Positions 23,291 through 34,762 of a stretch of DNA of 64,000 bases are shown piece after piece. A program made the translations under genes and the position numbers. This DNA is from Typha latifolia (lineage: Eukaryota > Streptophyta > Magnoliopsida > Poales > Typhaceae), in contig CM034111.1 in the NCBI GenBank assembly GCA_019914945.1, forward strand, positions 3,906,001-3,970,000, written 5' to 3'. Under the pieces are notes generated by a model that was given only the letters and a program-made list of their open reading frames with translations, ran no database searches and had not been told where the DNA came from. Numbering within the stretch: the first letter of the stretch is position 1; each line of letters starts with the position of its first letter.

Positions 23291-25949
23291 TCAGTTGTTC
23301 TGAACTATTGCTGAGAATAGCATCTCATTTATATCCTCACCCGTGTCTTTCTCCTCCCCTAGAGAAAGATTAAACTTCTCAGTCTTCTCGAACAATAATT
23401 TTGGAAGGGAAAAAAAATTTAGCTGCCATGCTCTTACCTGTCTTTGCCCTCAATTGAACAGTCCACTCATCAAGAACCTGCCAGAATGCAAATGGCGCTG
23501 GATATTAAGATCTCATCAATCAGAAGTACATAAATAAGAGATTTATTGTCACAATTGTATCAAGTTGTGGAACATGACAGAATAAAAAGATCTTGCCAAC
23601 AACTTCTGTAGCCGAAGAGAAGAAAATGAGGATTGTCATGCAACCTATGAAACTGCTAATTAATTGTACATGGACTCTGCTTTCACAAAATTATCATTTT
23701 TAGAAGAAAATAATGAGTGGTTAACTTCTTATATGATTTAGGAAAAATCCTTGCCTAGAAACAAATAGTATTTGATTCAGCATTTTGAGGAAAAAAAGGA
23801 CATGGAGATTTGCATGTCCTGCAGCCACTGTTACAAAATTGCTATTGCAAATCATATTTGTATCAAAAGCTCATGCAGAGTAGCATTTTTGTTGCCCTCC
23901 AGAGAGTCTAGGATCTGCACCTAGAGTACCAGAGGAAAAGAAAGGCCTTCTAGTAATTCTGTAACAGCAATGAAGTGAATCTTTAATATCAATCACTTTC
24001 TTGAAAACATCGTTCTTCCCTTCCAAATAGCAAGATTCTCAATGCAAGTTGTCCTAGAAAGGAAGAGTACTGTCTTCCAATTTCCCTCTCTAGAAGTTCA
24101 AGATCTACAAGAGATGGCCGTGTTTCAACAGGCATGATCAGAGATGAACAATCTTTGATTCAACAAAGAATTTAGTGGTCAATGAGGTAGTATATTTTTG
24201 GATAGGTAAATCACTAGCTGCACTTCTGGTAACAAATTTGGAGATTCCTTTCATAGACACTATTGTTGTACCACCTATGCTCTTTCTCAAAGTGAGAACC
24301 ATAAGTGGGAAAGCAGTAAGGATAGTTTCAAGGGGTAAACTCAAACCCACTCAACGTATTTTCAATTTAATTGGTAGCATCTTTCACCTGGCTGCTTCTA
24401 AGAACTAAGAAGATTGCCGCAAAACATGATTAACAACAATTATCGAGCATGAAATACCTCCCTCTAACTGTTAAAGACTTCCATTCTTAGAATAGAAGCT
24501 TTTTTTTTTCCTTTTATCTATTGGGAGGAGCTTCCTCCTTTTGCATTCCTAAATTCCTGAAAACAAATCTTTACTTGTAGGTATCTATAATTGAAGTCAT
24601 AGAAAATCACCATCACTAATAGATAATACCAATTAGAATACTAAGTTTGATTTGCAGATTTCTTAGACATCTCAAGTCATGGCATTAAATTGGAAGGAGA
24701 GTGTCACCAAGCATAGCATGACACCAAAAGAGAAATATGTTGAAATTATATCATCCTTGTTCAATTCTAGATGGAGGAAATCATAAATGTAAATTGCCAC
24801 CATTAGACCCCCTTTTAACATAATGCATAAATTTGTATAAATTAAGGAAATTCGTGTTTCGATAATCAGATATGGTTGTACGGACCAAAAACACCTTATG
24901 CTAGAACACGACTTCAGAACTTCTCTTTTCAAGAAGGAATGAATTAAGATATTCAAATTTAACATGATTATGAATTTTCTCACTCAAACTTTACTATTAC
25001 TAAGTTTTGGACATCCACCATAGTATTAAGTTATTAAAATTTTCTATAAGTCCATGCAGAAGACTGGAGTCCTTACTTCGAATTGAAAGTGTTCATCATT
25101 CTGTAGTCATTAGCACAAGATGGAATAATAATTAGGAGTTCAGATGGTAGTAGGATAGAAAAGACTATGCCAGAACATCAGATTTTACTATCATGATTTC
25201 ACCGTACGTATACAACGAGAAATTGCAACGGATTACATGTATAAATTAATTTCAAGCACCTTCTACTATCTAACAGGATAGATCAATCCATAACAACTTC
25301 CTGGCAATATAATATGCTTAATTTTTTCTAAAAGAATCTTATATAACTAAAATTCCCTACCAAATAATATACCTCACGTTAAGGAAATTTAGAGAGCTTA
25401 CAAAATAAGAAACAAAACAAAAAGGGAGTATAACCTGATTCAAGTTTGTGTACGCCATCTCATCGGATTCGCTCATAAGCGGCAAACCGGAAGATGCGAG
25501 CAATCGCTGCAGCGAACTCCTCTGCCCAACCAAACTCGCCCTTGCCTTGTCGATCAGATCCTAACAAGTCAAAAAAATCAGTTTTTTAGTCCAATTAATC
25601 GAGAAAAAAAAAAAGAAATCGTACAATAATTACTAGAATACCTGCTTCTCGGCGAGGAGTTCGCGGCACAGATCCTTGAGCGAGACGACCTCTTCCTGGA
25701 TCTTCTTGATCCGGGAGACGAGCTTGCACGGATTGACCTGGGGATGGATATAAGTAGATGAGATGTGGACAAGTGGGCTTATCAGAGAGGATCGGGAATA
25801 GAAGATACGTGATCGGGATACGAGCGGTGGAATTCTTGGTCGAGGTGGCGTTGGACGACGGCGAGGTCGCGGCTCGCTTTCGTTAGCACCGTCATGACGT
25901 CGTCAATGCCCGGGTGGTGGTGGTGCTGTTGCTGCCGCCGGTCGGCCAT
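23291..25949 (-). CDS. SKA2: SKA2-like spindle and kinetochore-associated protein
   Basis: Five exons on the minus strand (25809-25949, 25642-25737, 25435-25560, 23438-23477, 23291-23358) give a 156-residue protein, the usual size for plant SKA2. It begins MADRRQQQHHHH; the central part (about residues 18-120) is helical and charged, including LVSRIKKIQEEVVSLKDLC, as expected for the coiled-coil of SKA2. The conserved C-terminus reads GEDINEMLFSAIVQNN. In animals SKA2 joins SKA1 and SKA3 in a complex that couples kinetochores to spindle microtubules; the plant role is inferred from family membership. The start is the first in-frame ATG, with the family's N-terminus. Exon 1 is GC-rich. The intron 23478-25434 (about 2 kb) is AT-rich with nothing recognised inside. 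A TTTCCCGC site lies 52 bp upstream of the start codon. Confidence 0.88.
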
Positions 25950-26000
25950 CTCTCTCTCTCTTCTCTCTCTCCCCTTGATTTGGGTGCTTTATTTTTCCAA

Positions 26001-26008
26001 TTTCCCGC
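26001..26008 (-). promoter_or_regulatory. E2F-type site upstream of the SKA2-like gene
   Basis: TTTCCCGC on the plus strand is an exact match to the E2F/DP consensus TTTSSCGC. It lies 52 bp upstream of the SKA2-like start codon. E2F sites drive G1/S and mitotic genes in plants, and a kinetochore gene is a plausible target. Binding is inferred. Confidence 0.5.
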
Positions 26009-26323
26009 TTTCCCAAATGTTTCAAATTGGGTTTTGGAGGTAGATGTTGCAATTTTGAATCGGGTATGGATGGCACGTAGAATGTGATCATCGCGTCTGC
26101 CGGGCTAGGTTCGGGTGGGGTTTTTAGAGCTAATCCGGCTTCAATAGTTGTTCACGGCTAGACCCACCAATTACTTAGCCAATGGGCCTATTAGATATTA
26201 GATTTGGATTAAGTATAATGGCTCTAACATAATAAGTAATAATTAAAAATATTATATCTTATTGTGTCGAGTTTAATGGGCTTATATAAAAATATTTTAG
26301 TTATCTTTTATGGAAGCATACTT

Positions 26324-26490
26324 ATATATTGATATATAGATTACTAAATATTTAATGTAGAATTAAAAAAAATTATAGGAATATGCATGCATTATGGATT
26401 AAACTATTATATATTAATATATAGATTACTAATATTTAATGTGGGATTAAAAAAATTATAAAAATATGCATGCATTATGGATTAGGCTAT
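26324..26490. repeat. 83-bp tandem duplication
   Basis: Two adjacent copies (about 26324-26406 and 26408-26490) share ATATATAGATTACTAA, TTTAATGT, and ATATGCATGCATTATGGATT in order. They differ by a handful of substitutions and small indels. Confidence 0.8.
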
Positions 26491-26639
26491 GGCTAGCCCA
26501 CAAATCATTCGACCCAACCCACTTTTTAGCTATTTTAAGAAAAAAAATTATCATTAACTTATTTTTTTAAAAAATATTTATGTTCCTCCATTTAAAAAAT
26601 AATAATAATCTATTTAAAAATTTTAAAGGTGTACTTAAA

Positions 26640-26940
26640 AATAATGTAAAATGGTACATTACCAAAAAATTTCGTTGGTTTTCACTGTAGCAAAACGAGC
26701 GAGCTATTATAGTGAAACAGGCAGGCTATTGTAGCAGAATGGGCAGACCTAGTTATGGGTCAAATGGGCAGGGCGAACGGACCAGGTTAGGCAAGGAAAG
26801 GGCTAGCCCGTACTGCCCATAGGTAGTTCGAGCTCGGGCCGGGTCAGGACTTAAACCAGTCCGGACTAGGCTTAGCTCGGTCCAAAATGGGCCGAGTACG
26901 GGCGAGCTAAGCCATTTGATCAGGTCTATATCTAACTACT
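26640..26940. repeat. GC-rich repeat patch in AT-rich spacer
   Basis: This stretch is rich in GGGC/GCCC words (GGGCAGACCTAG, GGGCTAGCCCGTACTGCCC, GAGCTCGGGCCGGGTC, GGGCCGAGTACGGGCGAG). It contrasts sharply with its surroundings and partly folds on itself. It resembles subterminal regions of plant DNA transposons. No ends or target duplication were identified. Confidence 0.4.
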
Positions 26941-27228
26941 AAAATGCATAATATAATTCTCACTCTCTTATATTTAGGGTTGAACCCGTTTTATCATCAT
27001 GTTTTATATCACTATGCTTATTGAACTTTTGACTAAACTATAATTTGTTCAACAAATGTATTTAGATAAGTTCAGGATGGATTATATATATATATATATA
27101 TAAAGTTATAAGGGGTACAATAATTTTTGTTCAAATTAATAATAATTTTTAAAAGTAAAAAAATATATGGACATTATATATTATAGATGAACTAAGAAAG
27201 CACGTATAATACAAAATAAAGTTCATGG

Positions 27229-27583
27229 AGAGTTTTTGACCAAACTAGTCCCGATCTAAACTTTATTTACTAAATAGATTATCCTCCAAACTTATTATCA
27301 AAATAGATCTATGAATTCATCGTAGTCATAAAAAAATGCTGAACTCATAAGCATTTTACTACTATAGTAGAAATGCTGCTAAGATAAACATTTTTATATA
27401 AAAATAAAGGTTTAACCTAAGGAGCTAAAATACTAGCTAACGGATTTCTATAAATAAAATGCTTATAAGGTTGGCGTTTTAGTTAAGGCTACGGTGAAAT
27501 ATATTATTTTGGTAATTAATTTGGGTGGCAATCTATTTTGGTAAAAAAAAAAATTAGAACATGTGTAGTTTGGTCAATCACTT
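27229..27583. mobile_element. Foldback (long-TIR) MITE
   Basis: The left arm, GAGTTTTTGACCAAACTAG (near 27230), pairs with the reverse complement of the right end, AAGTGATTGACCAAACTAC (near 27583). The similarity continues inward through AATAGATTATCCTCCAAACTTA against AATAGATTGCCACCCAAATTAA, and on to CATCGTAG against CACCGTAG, then further to AATGCTTAT-type words near the centre. Nearly the whole 355-bp element folds into one imperfect hairpin. It is non-coding, and no target duplication was confirmed. Confidence 0.7.
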
Positions 27584-29740
27584 GTTCACAGATAAAAAAT
27601 TATTTTATACAAAATTACAATGAGGTAAAATATATTTAACCCATCTATTTAATATGGTATGAAATTATCCTTACATCTCCTTTATTGAAAAGGACCTATT
27701 GGATGAGGTATGTATTTAAAATTCTCTGAAGTTGCCTCGCCAAGTAGGTCCTTTGGTCTCATGCTCTCATGCTAGGCAGCAAACACTTGTACACTAGTTA
27801 GTGTCCTCTACTTTAAACTCTAATTAAAGCACTTGTAAAGATATTTATGAAGACAAAAATATATTTAGGATTCAGATAATTATCTAACTCATATATAAAC
27901 TTAACTGCATTTTGTATCCATTATTTAATCCATTAATATTTTTACTGAGTTTTGTTAATGACAAAAGGAAGAAAATTATGGTCATAATAATTAGTTCAAG
28001 CTTGATTATTTAGGCAAATTCAAAATTTGGAGGGGTATACAATTAAATAAGCAGCTTGTGAGGGATATACAACAAGCAAACAACTCTTGAGTAATTTGGA
28101 AGTTATCCTAAGATAAGCTTGCCTAATGAGCCAAGCAGCTAAGGTAGTAAAAGTTGAGGTTTAATAGGCAAGCATTGGCTTGAATGGAATTTACAGTGTT
28201 AATCCAGCTCAAAAGCAAAAGTTTGGCTACATTTTGATAGTTTTTGACTATTTTAAGTCCGCTCCTAATATTTTTTACATATCTAATTTATTTCGAAACT
28301 TAAATATAAAGCTATGTGTATTTGAAAACCGATAACTCAGCCAATGTCTCTTTTCCAATCATCTAAAATATTTACGAAGTTTTACAGAATTTTTTTAGGT
28401 TAACAAGTTATATAAAAATTTCTACGTAAGTTATTAATCCAATTAACGACTTATATTTGAAAGTCCTTAAAATGGGTTAACATTTCTAAGTACACACAGT
28501 CTTGTATTTAAATTTTTAAGTCTACTTTGGTGTGCTAATTTGGTCAGAAACTGACATTTTTAATTACACATTCACTTCATTGAGCAATAAATGCCATGCT
28601 ACATTAGAATGCATTTAAAGAGGCTCTCAATGTGAGGTTTTGATCAAAGTATGAGACCTGCTAAACTCTAATATCAATCAAAATCTCCTTCCAAATTTAA
28701 TACAATTCTAGGGTTTGCTTGCTTGTTATCTCGTAAAACCATTGAAAATAAAAGCAATTAATAGACAAACTTAACTGTCAACTTGCTTTATATATATATA
28801 AGCTTATTTGTGGAATAAGATTAATTCTAGAATAACTATTCTAATTTTTTATACTAATACCGATATAAGTTATTCTATGCAACTTCATCCTAAAATATTT
28901 TTAGCAGGCACGACCCATAAATCAAAATCACATAAATTTCACGTAATTTTGCGATTAAAATACAAACCTACTTAGAATTAAATGGACAATAATCACAAAA
29001 AATACCGGAAAATAATCCATATTTCTTTTATGTTAGCTTACGCAACTTAACGGAACTTAATATAAAAATGAGAATTATAAGGTCGTTAACCCCACCTAAT
29101 AGTCCAATGTGTTCACGCCACGTGTTTTAAAAAATCTAATTAATACTTAAGCCTCTTTTTTCTCATGTCAAAGATTAAACTAAACGGCTCTCTCTCTCTC
29201 TCTCTCCTCCTCGACCGGAATTTAGACCCCTTCGCCTCTTCTGCCTCCTAATTTGGCGATAGACCGACGCAAGTACTTGGATTCCTCTGCTTTCTATCAC
29301 CCCATGCTCTTGTCTCCGGCGGCTCTATTGACCGTTGATGGTGCTTATTTGTTCATTATTTTTTAGGTTGTCAGTCGGCTCGTGTTCTTCGGGGTAGGTG
29401 GGTGTTGGAAAACTCATCGCAGACTCCTGTGTTGATGCAAATCGAGACGACTTTTGACGATTATTTATCAAACTAAAAGGACCCATTTGGGAAAAATCCG
29501 GTCTTTTTCCTTTCTGTCGGTGTTGCCGTTGCCCTCGGATCTAACGGTTCCTTTGTTTTGTTGGAAATCCAACTTCCAGGGGGGAGATCTTGAGCTTTTC
29601 GGGAAGAACAAGTTATGTATTGACATGTTTGGCAAATTTTGGCAGTTAAGTGTATGTTAGTTTCAAGAACAACAATGACAGATCTCTTTTTTCATACATA
29701 GATTTTAAGTTATCTGTGGAGATCTGGAAAGTAGTCTCAA

Positions 29741-32700
29741 ATGGGACCTCAATTAGTTTCTAATATTTCTGTGGATAAAGAGAGCTTGGAAGAGACTGTT
29801 AAGCTCACCGAAGAGGCTCCAAGGGCTATTGAAGCTCTCAATGTGGAGAATGGGAAGTCTAGTTTGTTCCCTTTGCGTTGGTTTAGGATGCTTGCAGGGG
29901 AGCTACATTGGAGTTTTGTATTTGGTGTTGTCACAGTTTATGGGATTAGCCAGGGTTTGGGTGGTGGTATCAATCGAGTCGCTTCGGATTATTACTGGAA
30001 GGATGTTCAGAAGGTGCAGCCTTCGGCAGCTCAGGTTTATCAGGGAATCACTTCTATTCCATGGATTATCAAACCTCTCTGGGGTCTCCTCACTGATGTT
30101 CTTCCAATGGCAGGGTATCGCAGGCGGCCATACTTCATTTTAGCAGGCAAGGCACATACATTTATTTTTTTCACTTATGCTAATTATATTCTTATATTGT
30201 CAAATGGAATATTTCATTTTTGTGAGTTTTGCTGGCTGTCTGTTGGACTATTTATGTGCATTCCTTTTATCGCACTATATCCTTAGTTTTTGTAGTCAGA
30301 ATTCTCACTGTAAGAAGCAATGATATTGCACCCATATCAAGATTTTATGGTTTGCTCTTAACAAGATGTATATTCTCTCTTTGATCCTTCAGATTGATCC
30401 AATATGGATCTTAATCATAATACTCTGTTAGTTGATCTTACTAGCATCTGACTTTTACGTGTTTGATGAGTGCACATTTCTTAGAAAGTGGTTTCTAATG
30501 ATTGCTATGCACTTGCAATCATTTATGTCATCTTTCTTCTTTTATCTCCTCAGAATTGTATATTATATTATTGATCTCTTCCATATCCTGCCAATTGCAA
30601 AATTTTCTTTTTTGTCCCCTTGTGACAAAAAAACAAAACGTTCTCCTCACAGCGATGAGTATATACAGAATGACCACAGTGAAATGGGTGGCCATATGTA
30701 TCGATAAAATGATCCTCGTTCAGATATTTCAACCATAATTTCTCTCTTTGTTGAAAACTATGTGAGGCTGGACTGTCCAATAATATTATTTCTCTTGCCC
30801 TACTAATGTTGGAACAAAGTGCACTAGATGATCCTGTATTTGCAGTATCGGAGTGGACAGATAGTTGACTATTTTGAAAAGTTTCGTTGAAGGCAATAAT
30901 CAGAAGCAGTTGCCCTTCTCCGGATTTACATGTGGCATCATGATTTTGTTATTCTAGTAATGGAAATAGAATAATAGACTCTGGGCACTTGCATACTGAA
31001 TAAATAGATTATATGGTACTTCACGGGCATTGATGGGTATTGCTACCATTCTGCTCTTGTATGATTCCTATTGGTATCAATTTGAGGCTTTGGGCCAATA
31101 AAAAGATGCCAGCTAGAGCACAGATTTTCAGAAAATGTCTTTTATAGAACTATGGACTGTAAAAATCAAGTGTCAACAGAATTAGGAAACAAACTTTCAT
31201 GCACTAGGAGACTTAAATTTCTCATAATAAAGTTTTATAAAAAAATGAATAGCATTTGCATTTCTAGTTTTGAATTGAAAATGAAGAAATATTAGCACAT
31301 GCAACTAGCAGGGAAGCACAGTTGCAGAATTAAATGCATTAGTCTAAGATCATTCCTATTAAAAGGAAGCACCATGCAGCAAATAGCTAGCATTCTCAAA
31401 AGAAGAAACATTAGAAGCTTCTTGCACAAACTAATGCAATTCTTATTATCATGCAAGAAGGGCTGTCAGTATTTCTGACCATAATTGGAGGCCATGTGAC
31501 ACTTAGAATGTAACTTTTCAAAATTTGAGGAATTTTTCATTCTTTTTTTCATTTTTATTTATATTCTTATATGAAGGCGTCATTTGGTGTGATGGTATCA
31601 ACTTGCATCCAAGAGGGTACGGATTCAAGTCTTGAAGACAGTCTCTTCAGACATGAGGCTGAGATTGCATACTTCTTCTCTCTCTGCAGGCCTCACATAG
31701 GTAGGAACCACATGCACCATTAGCGCCCTTATGAATTTTGTATGTGCTCCATGAGCTGGGGGTGGTAATATTCTTCTCAAAGCTCTATATCATGGCAAGG
31801 AAGTGAACTTACAATTTTGCTCTTTCTGCAGATGCTATTCCTATAGGCATATTGTCAGTTTTTTTTTTTTTCAAAAAAGATCTTGTTATGAATTTAATAG
31901 TTTGCCATCATCAGTCTAAATTTGATATCTCATGTTTTCTCTTGCACTACTTTCTGTTTTCACTTGAACTGGCCCAGCTCCTGTTCTTGAGAAGATAATA
32001 GAAGTTAAACTGTTTCCATCTCTGCACCAAAATACAGGTCTTTTGGGAGCAATATCTATGCTCACGCTCTCTCTTCACGATAAGCTGCACGTTGTATTCG
32101 CACTGCTGGCAATGACTGCAGGAAGTGCAGGTGTTGCAATAGCAGATGTAACTATAGATGCCTGTGTTGCAGAAAATAGCATTGCCCATCATTCCCTTGC
32201 TTCTGACATGCAAAGTTTATGCGGATTTAGTTCGTCTATTGGAGGCCTTGTTGGATTTTCTATTAGTGGTCTTCTTGTTCATGCAATTGGCTCCCAGGTA
32301 AGGAGCTGTATTTGTGACACAAGCTTGTAATTTGCATCAATATTTTCTGTAATAAGAAATATAAGAAGAGAGGTCATTAGACATATATTTTCTATGCTTT
32401 GGTCAAATTCAAATTCTGCCCCCCATTGAGTTCTGTGTTTCCTCTTCACATCTATTTATTTTCTTGTTTTAAGGGGGTTCTTGGCTTGTTAAGTATCCCA
32501 TCTGTGCTGGTGTTTTCAGTTGGAATCTTGCTAAAGGAGATTCACGTGCCAAATTTTGCTTACAAGCAGGTCAGATGAGCTTTGCTAGCATTTGAATCTA
32601 AGAGTGGAATATTGGCACTAATGCTTTCTAAGAATCTTTGCTGACTGCAGGTATACCAGAACTTTCTGCAAGCCAGCCATACTATGTGGGCAACTTTAAG

Positions 32701-33610
32701 GTGCCCTGAAGTCTGGAGGCCTTGTGTTTATATGTACATGTCTCTTGCTTTGAGTCTGAACATTCAAGAAGGAATGTTCTATTGGTACACTGATAAAACT
32801 GCAGGCCCATCTTTCTCTGAGGTACCTTTTAACTTTTGGCTGTTGGAATGTCGATACTCTAAAATCAACGATTCTATCTGCAAACCTATGAATTTGCCTT
32901 TGGTGCAGGGATCTATAGGATTTATCTTTTCTATTGGTTCAGTGGGTTCCCTACTTGGGGTTTTACTCTATCAAAACATTCTGAAGGAGCATCCTTTTCG
33001 TGACTTGCTTTTCTGGAGTCAGTTGCTTTCAAGTGTGTCTGGAATGCTTGATCTAATATTGGTACTCCGCCTGAACTTGAAACTGGGGATGCCTGACTAT
33101 TTCTTTGCTGTAATTGACGAAGGAGTTTCTCAAATGGTTGGTCGTATCAAATGGATGCCACTTCTAGTGCTTAGCGCCAAGCTTTGCCCCTCTGGCATAG
33201 AAGGCACTTTTTTTGCTTTACTCATGTCTATCGATAATGTTGGCTTGCTTACATCATCCTGGGGTGGTGGCCTGCTGCTTCATATGCTCAAAGTCACCAG
33301 AACAGAATTCAATAATCTCTGGGCTGCTATTCTATTCCGAAACATAATGAGATTGTTGCCGCTAGCACTGCTGTTTCTGGTTCCAAAAAGTGACCAGAGT
33401 TCTACTATTCTTCCTGTTGGCATGCTTGCAGAAAATAACAGTACGGAAGCTCTTGGAGCAGAAGATGATATTGAATTAACCTCTCTCATTGACAGAAGTT
33501 ATTATTCCAGTACTAGTTTTGCTAGCATGCCCATAGAAAATGACAATACTAAAGATCTTGAAGCAGAAGTAGATGATATCGAGCTGGTGTCACTTGTTGG
33601 CAAGAGTTGA
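29741..33610 (+). CDS. Folate-biopterin transporter family protein
   Basis: Five exons (29741-30146, 32038-32297, 32474-32569, 32651-32821, 32909-33610) encode 544 residues, within the range of plant FBT proteins. It belongs to the BT1/FBT branch of the major facilitator superfamily, membrane carriers of folates and pterins. Family landmarks are [14 protein letters not shown] and [17 protein letters not shown] in exon 1 and [20 protein letters not shown] (start about 33142) in the last exon. The remaining sequence is mostly hydrophobic helices, with repeated Gly-rich turns such as [16 protein letters not shown]. The substrate and membrane of this member cannot be told from sequence. The first intron has a GC donor (AG|GCAAGG). 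The intron 32822-32908 is 87 nt and stop-free. The C-terminal tail is internally duplicated. The start is the first ATG after an in-frame upstream stop and precedes the acidic N-terminal tail. Confidence 0.92.
31573..31740 (+). mobile_element. Au-like tRNA-derived SINE in the transporter's first intron
   Basis: A box A-like TGGTGTGATGG (31585-31595) and a box B-like GGATTCAAGTC (31621-31631), about 25 bp apart, form an internal pol III promoter of tRNA origin. Downstream, CAGTCTCTTCAGACATGAGG, then GGCTGAGATTGCATACTTC, and finally CATGCACCATTAGCGCCCTT match in order the body of the plant Au SINE family as I remember it. The length of about 165 bp also fits. A T-rich stretch follows. Flanking target duplications were not resolved. 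Confidence 0.7.
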
Positions 33611-34433
33611 TGATGCCGCAGAAAGACTGCTTTTGATTATACATTGTTAAAACCTTACATGAGCTTGTAGTTCCGATTCATTCAGATTTTTTGTTTACTT
33701 CAATTGAGATCACTCGCACTTATATGATGTAAAGGAAGAGAAAGCTTTTAATTGTATTCATATGGTAGTTGGAGTGCAAAGAGAATGAGGAAAAGCTCCC
33801 GTTACGATATTCCTTAGTTCACTCTGATATCATGTTGCACGAGTAAGTGAATATTCTACATTTCTTTCTTACATACTGAGTTATTTCTCATTATTAGTAA
33901 TTACAAGTGGTAAAACTTGACCAAGCGGCTTCTAAATATGTTTGAATTTAGTCTAATTAAATTCAGGTCGTCAATCAATCCACCTAACTTGGTTAATAAT
34001 AGAGGTTGAGGTTCCTAAACTCAAAGCAAATAAGGCTATATTATTTTCAAATATCAGCATTCATTTCCAGCCTCCACCTATCAATTGAACCAAAAAAAAC
34101 ATTTTATAAATACTTGTAACATGCTATTTTATTTTCTCCAAATCATAACACACAACTGTCCATCAACCATCAAAGACATTATGCAGTTCTTCCTTTTCCT
34201 TTTCCTTCCATTGGCTGTCTAGTAGAAGGAAAAAGAAAAGAAAAGAAAGTATGTTGATCTCCTCCTTTCAGCCACAACACCAAATAGGTAGTCACTACTC
34301 ATTCCCGCATAAAATTTCTATGTGTAGTAGTTGCATAAATACTTGCAATTTGGGAACTATCAGGTTATCCGTAACCTCGATAGTAGTGACTTGTTCCGTA
34401 ACACAAAAAGACGTAGTCAAAGGAAAAAAATTC

Positions 34434-34439
34434 CACGTG
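34434..34439. promoter_or_regulatory. G-box (CACGTG) upstream of the ASG1-like gene
   Basis: The context CCACGTGGC is the strong G-box/ABRE form bound by plant bZIP and bHLH factors. It lies about 325 bp upstream of the start codon, a plausible promoter distance. Response to abscisic acid or light is inference. Confidence 0.45.
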
Positions 34440-34632
34440 GCAGCGCGTACGGCCAGCTCCGCAACTTGCTAAATTCAGTAAAGACTCTCGATTTATAAGA
34501 ACATATTTACAATTTAATCCGCACATTTGCTATTTTATTCATCACCTCCTTCCCCAAAGACCCCTCCCCTCGGATTCCCTCCCCCGAGATCGAATCCGGT
34601 TCTCGTAATTATCCAAAAAGCCTGATTCATTA

Positions 34633-34647
34633 TAGGGTTAGGGTTAG
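34633..34647. promoter_or_regulatory. Telo-box in the ASG1-like 5' leader
   Basis: TAGGGTTAGGGTTAG is two repeats of the plant telomere unit. Such telo-boxes occur near transcription starts of many plant growth and translation genes. It lies about 115 bp before the start codon and is too short to be telomeric DNA. Confidence 0.55.
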
Positions 34648-34762
34648 CTTTTCCTCGGTTCTTCTCCTGTAGGTGGGGGCAGAGAAAGAAGCGGTGATCG
34701 TCTCTTCTAGGGTTTTGCTCTCATTGGATTTGGCTTTTGATTGGTGTTCTTTAGGGATCTCA

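Larger units (their letters stand above)
25950..29740. other. Divergent intergenic region (SKA2-like / folate transporter)
   Basis: This AT-rich spacer separates two divergently transcribed genes. It holds the E2F site, an 83-bp tandem duplication, a GC-rich repeat patch (26640-26940), a foldback element (27229-27583), and near the transporter a CACGTG box (29119-29124) and a (TC)n run (about 29188-29207) probably in its 5' leader. About 27600-29100 shows no recognisable structure. I find no additional gene. Confidence 0.6.
33611..34762. promoter_or_regulatory. Spacer and promoter of the ASG1-like gene
   Basis: This 1.15-kb spacer separates two tandem genes. The left part should hold the transporter's 3' UTR. 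The right part carries two clear plant elements listed separately, a CACGTG G-box and a telo-box. No gene or transposon was seen. Confidence 0.5.
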
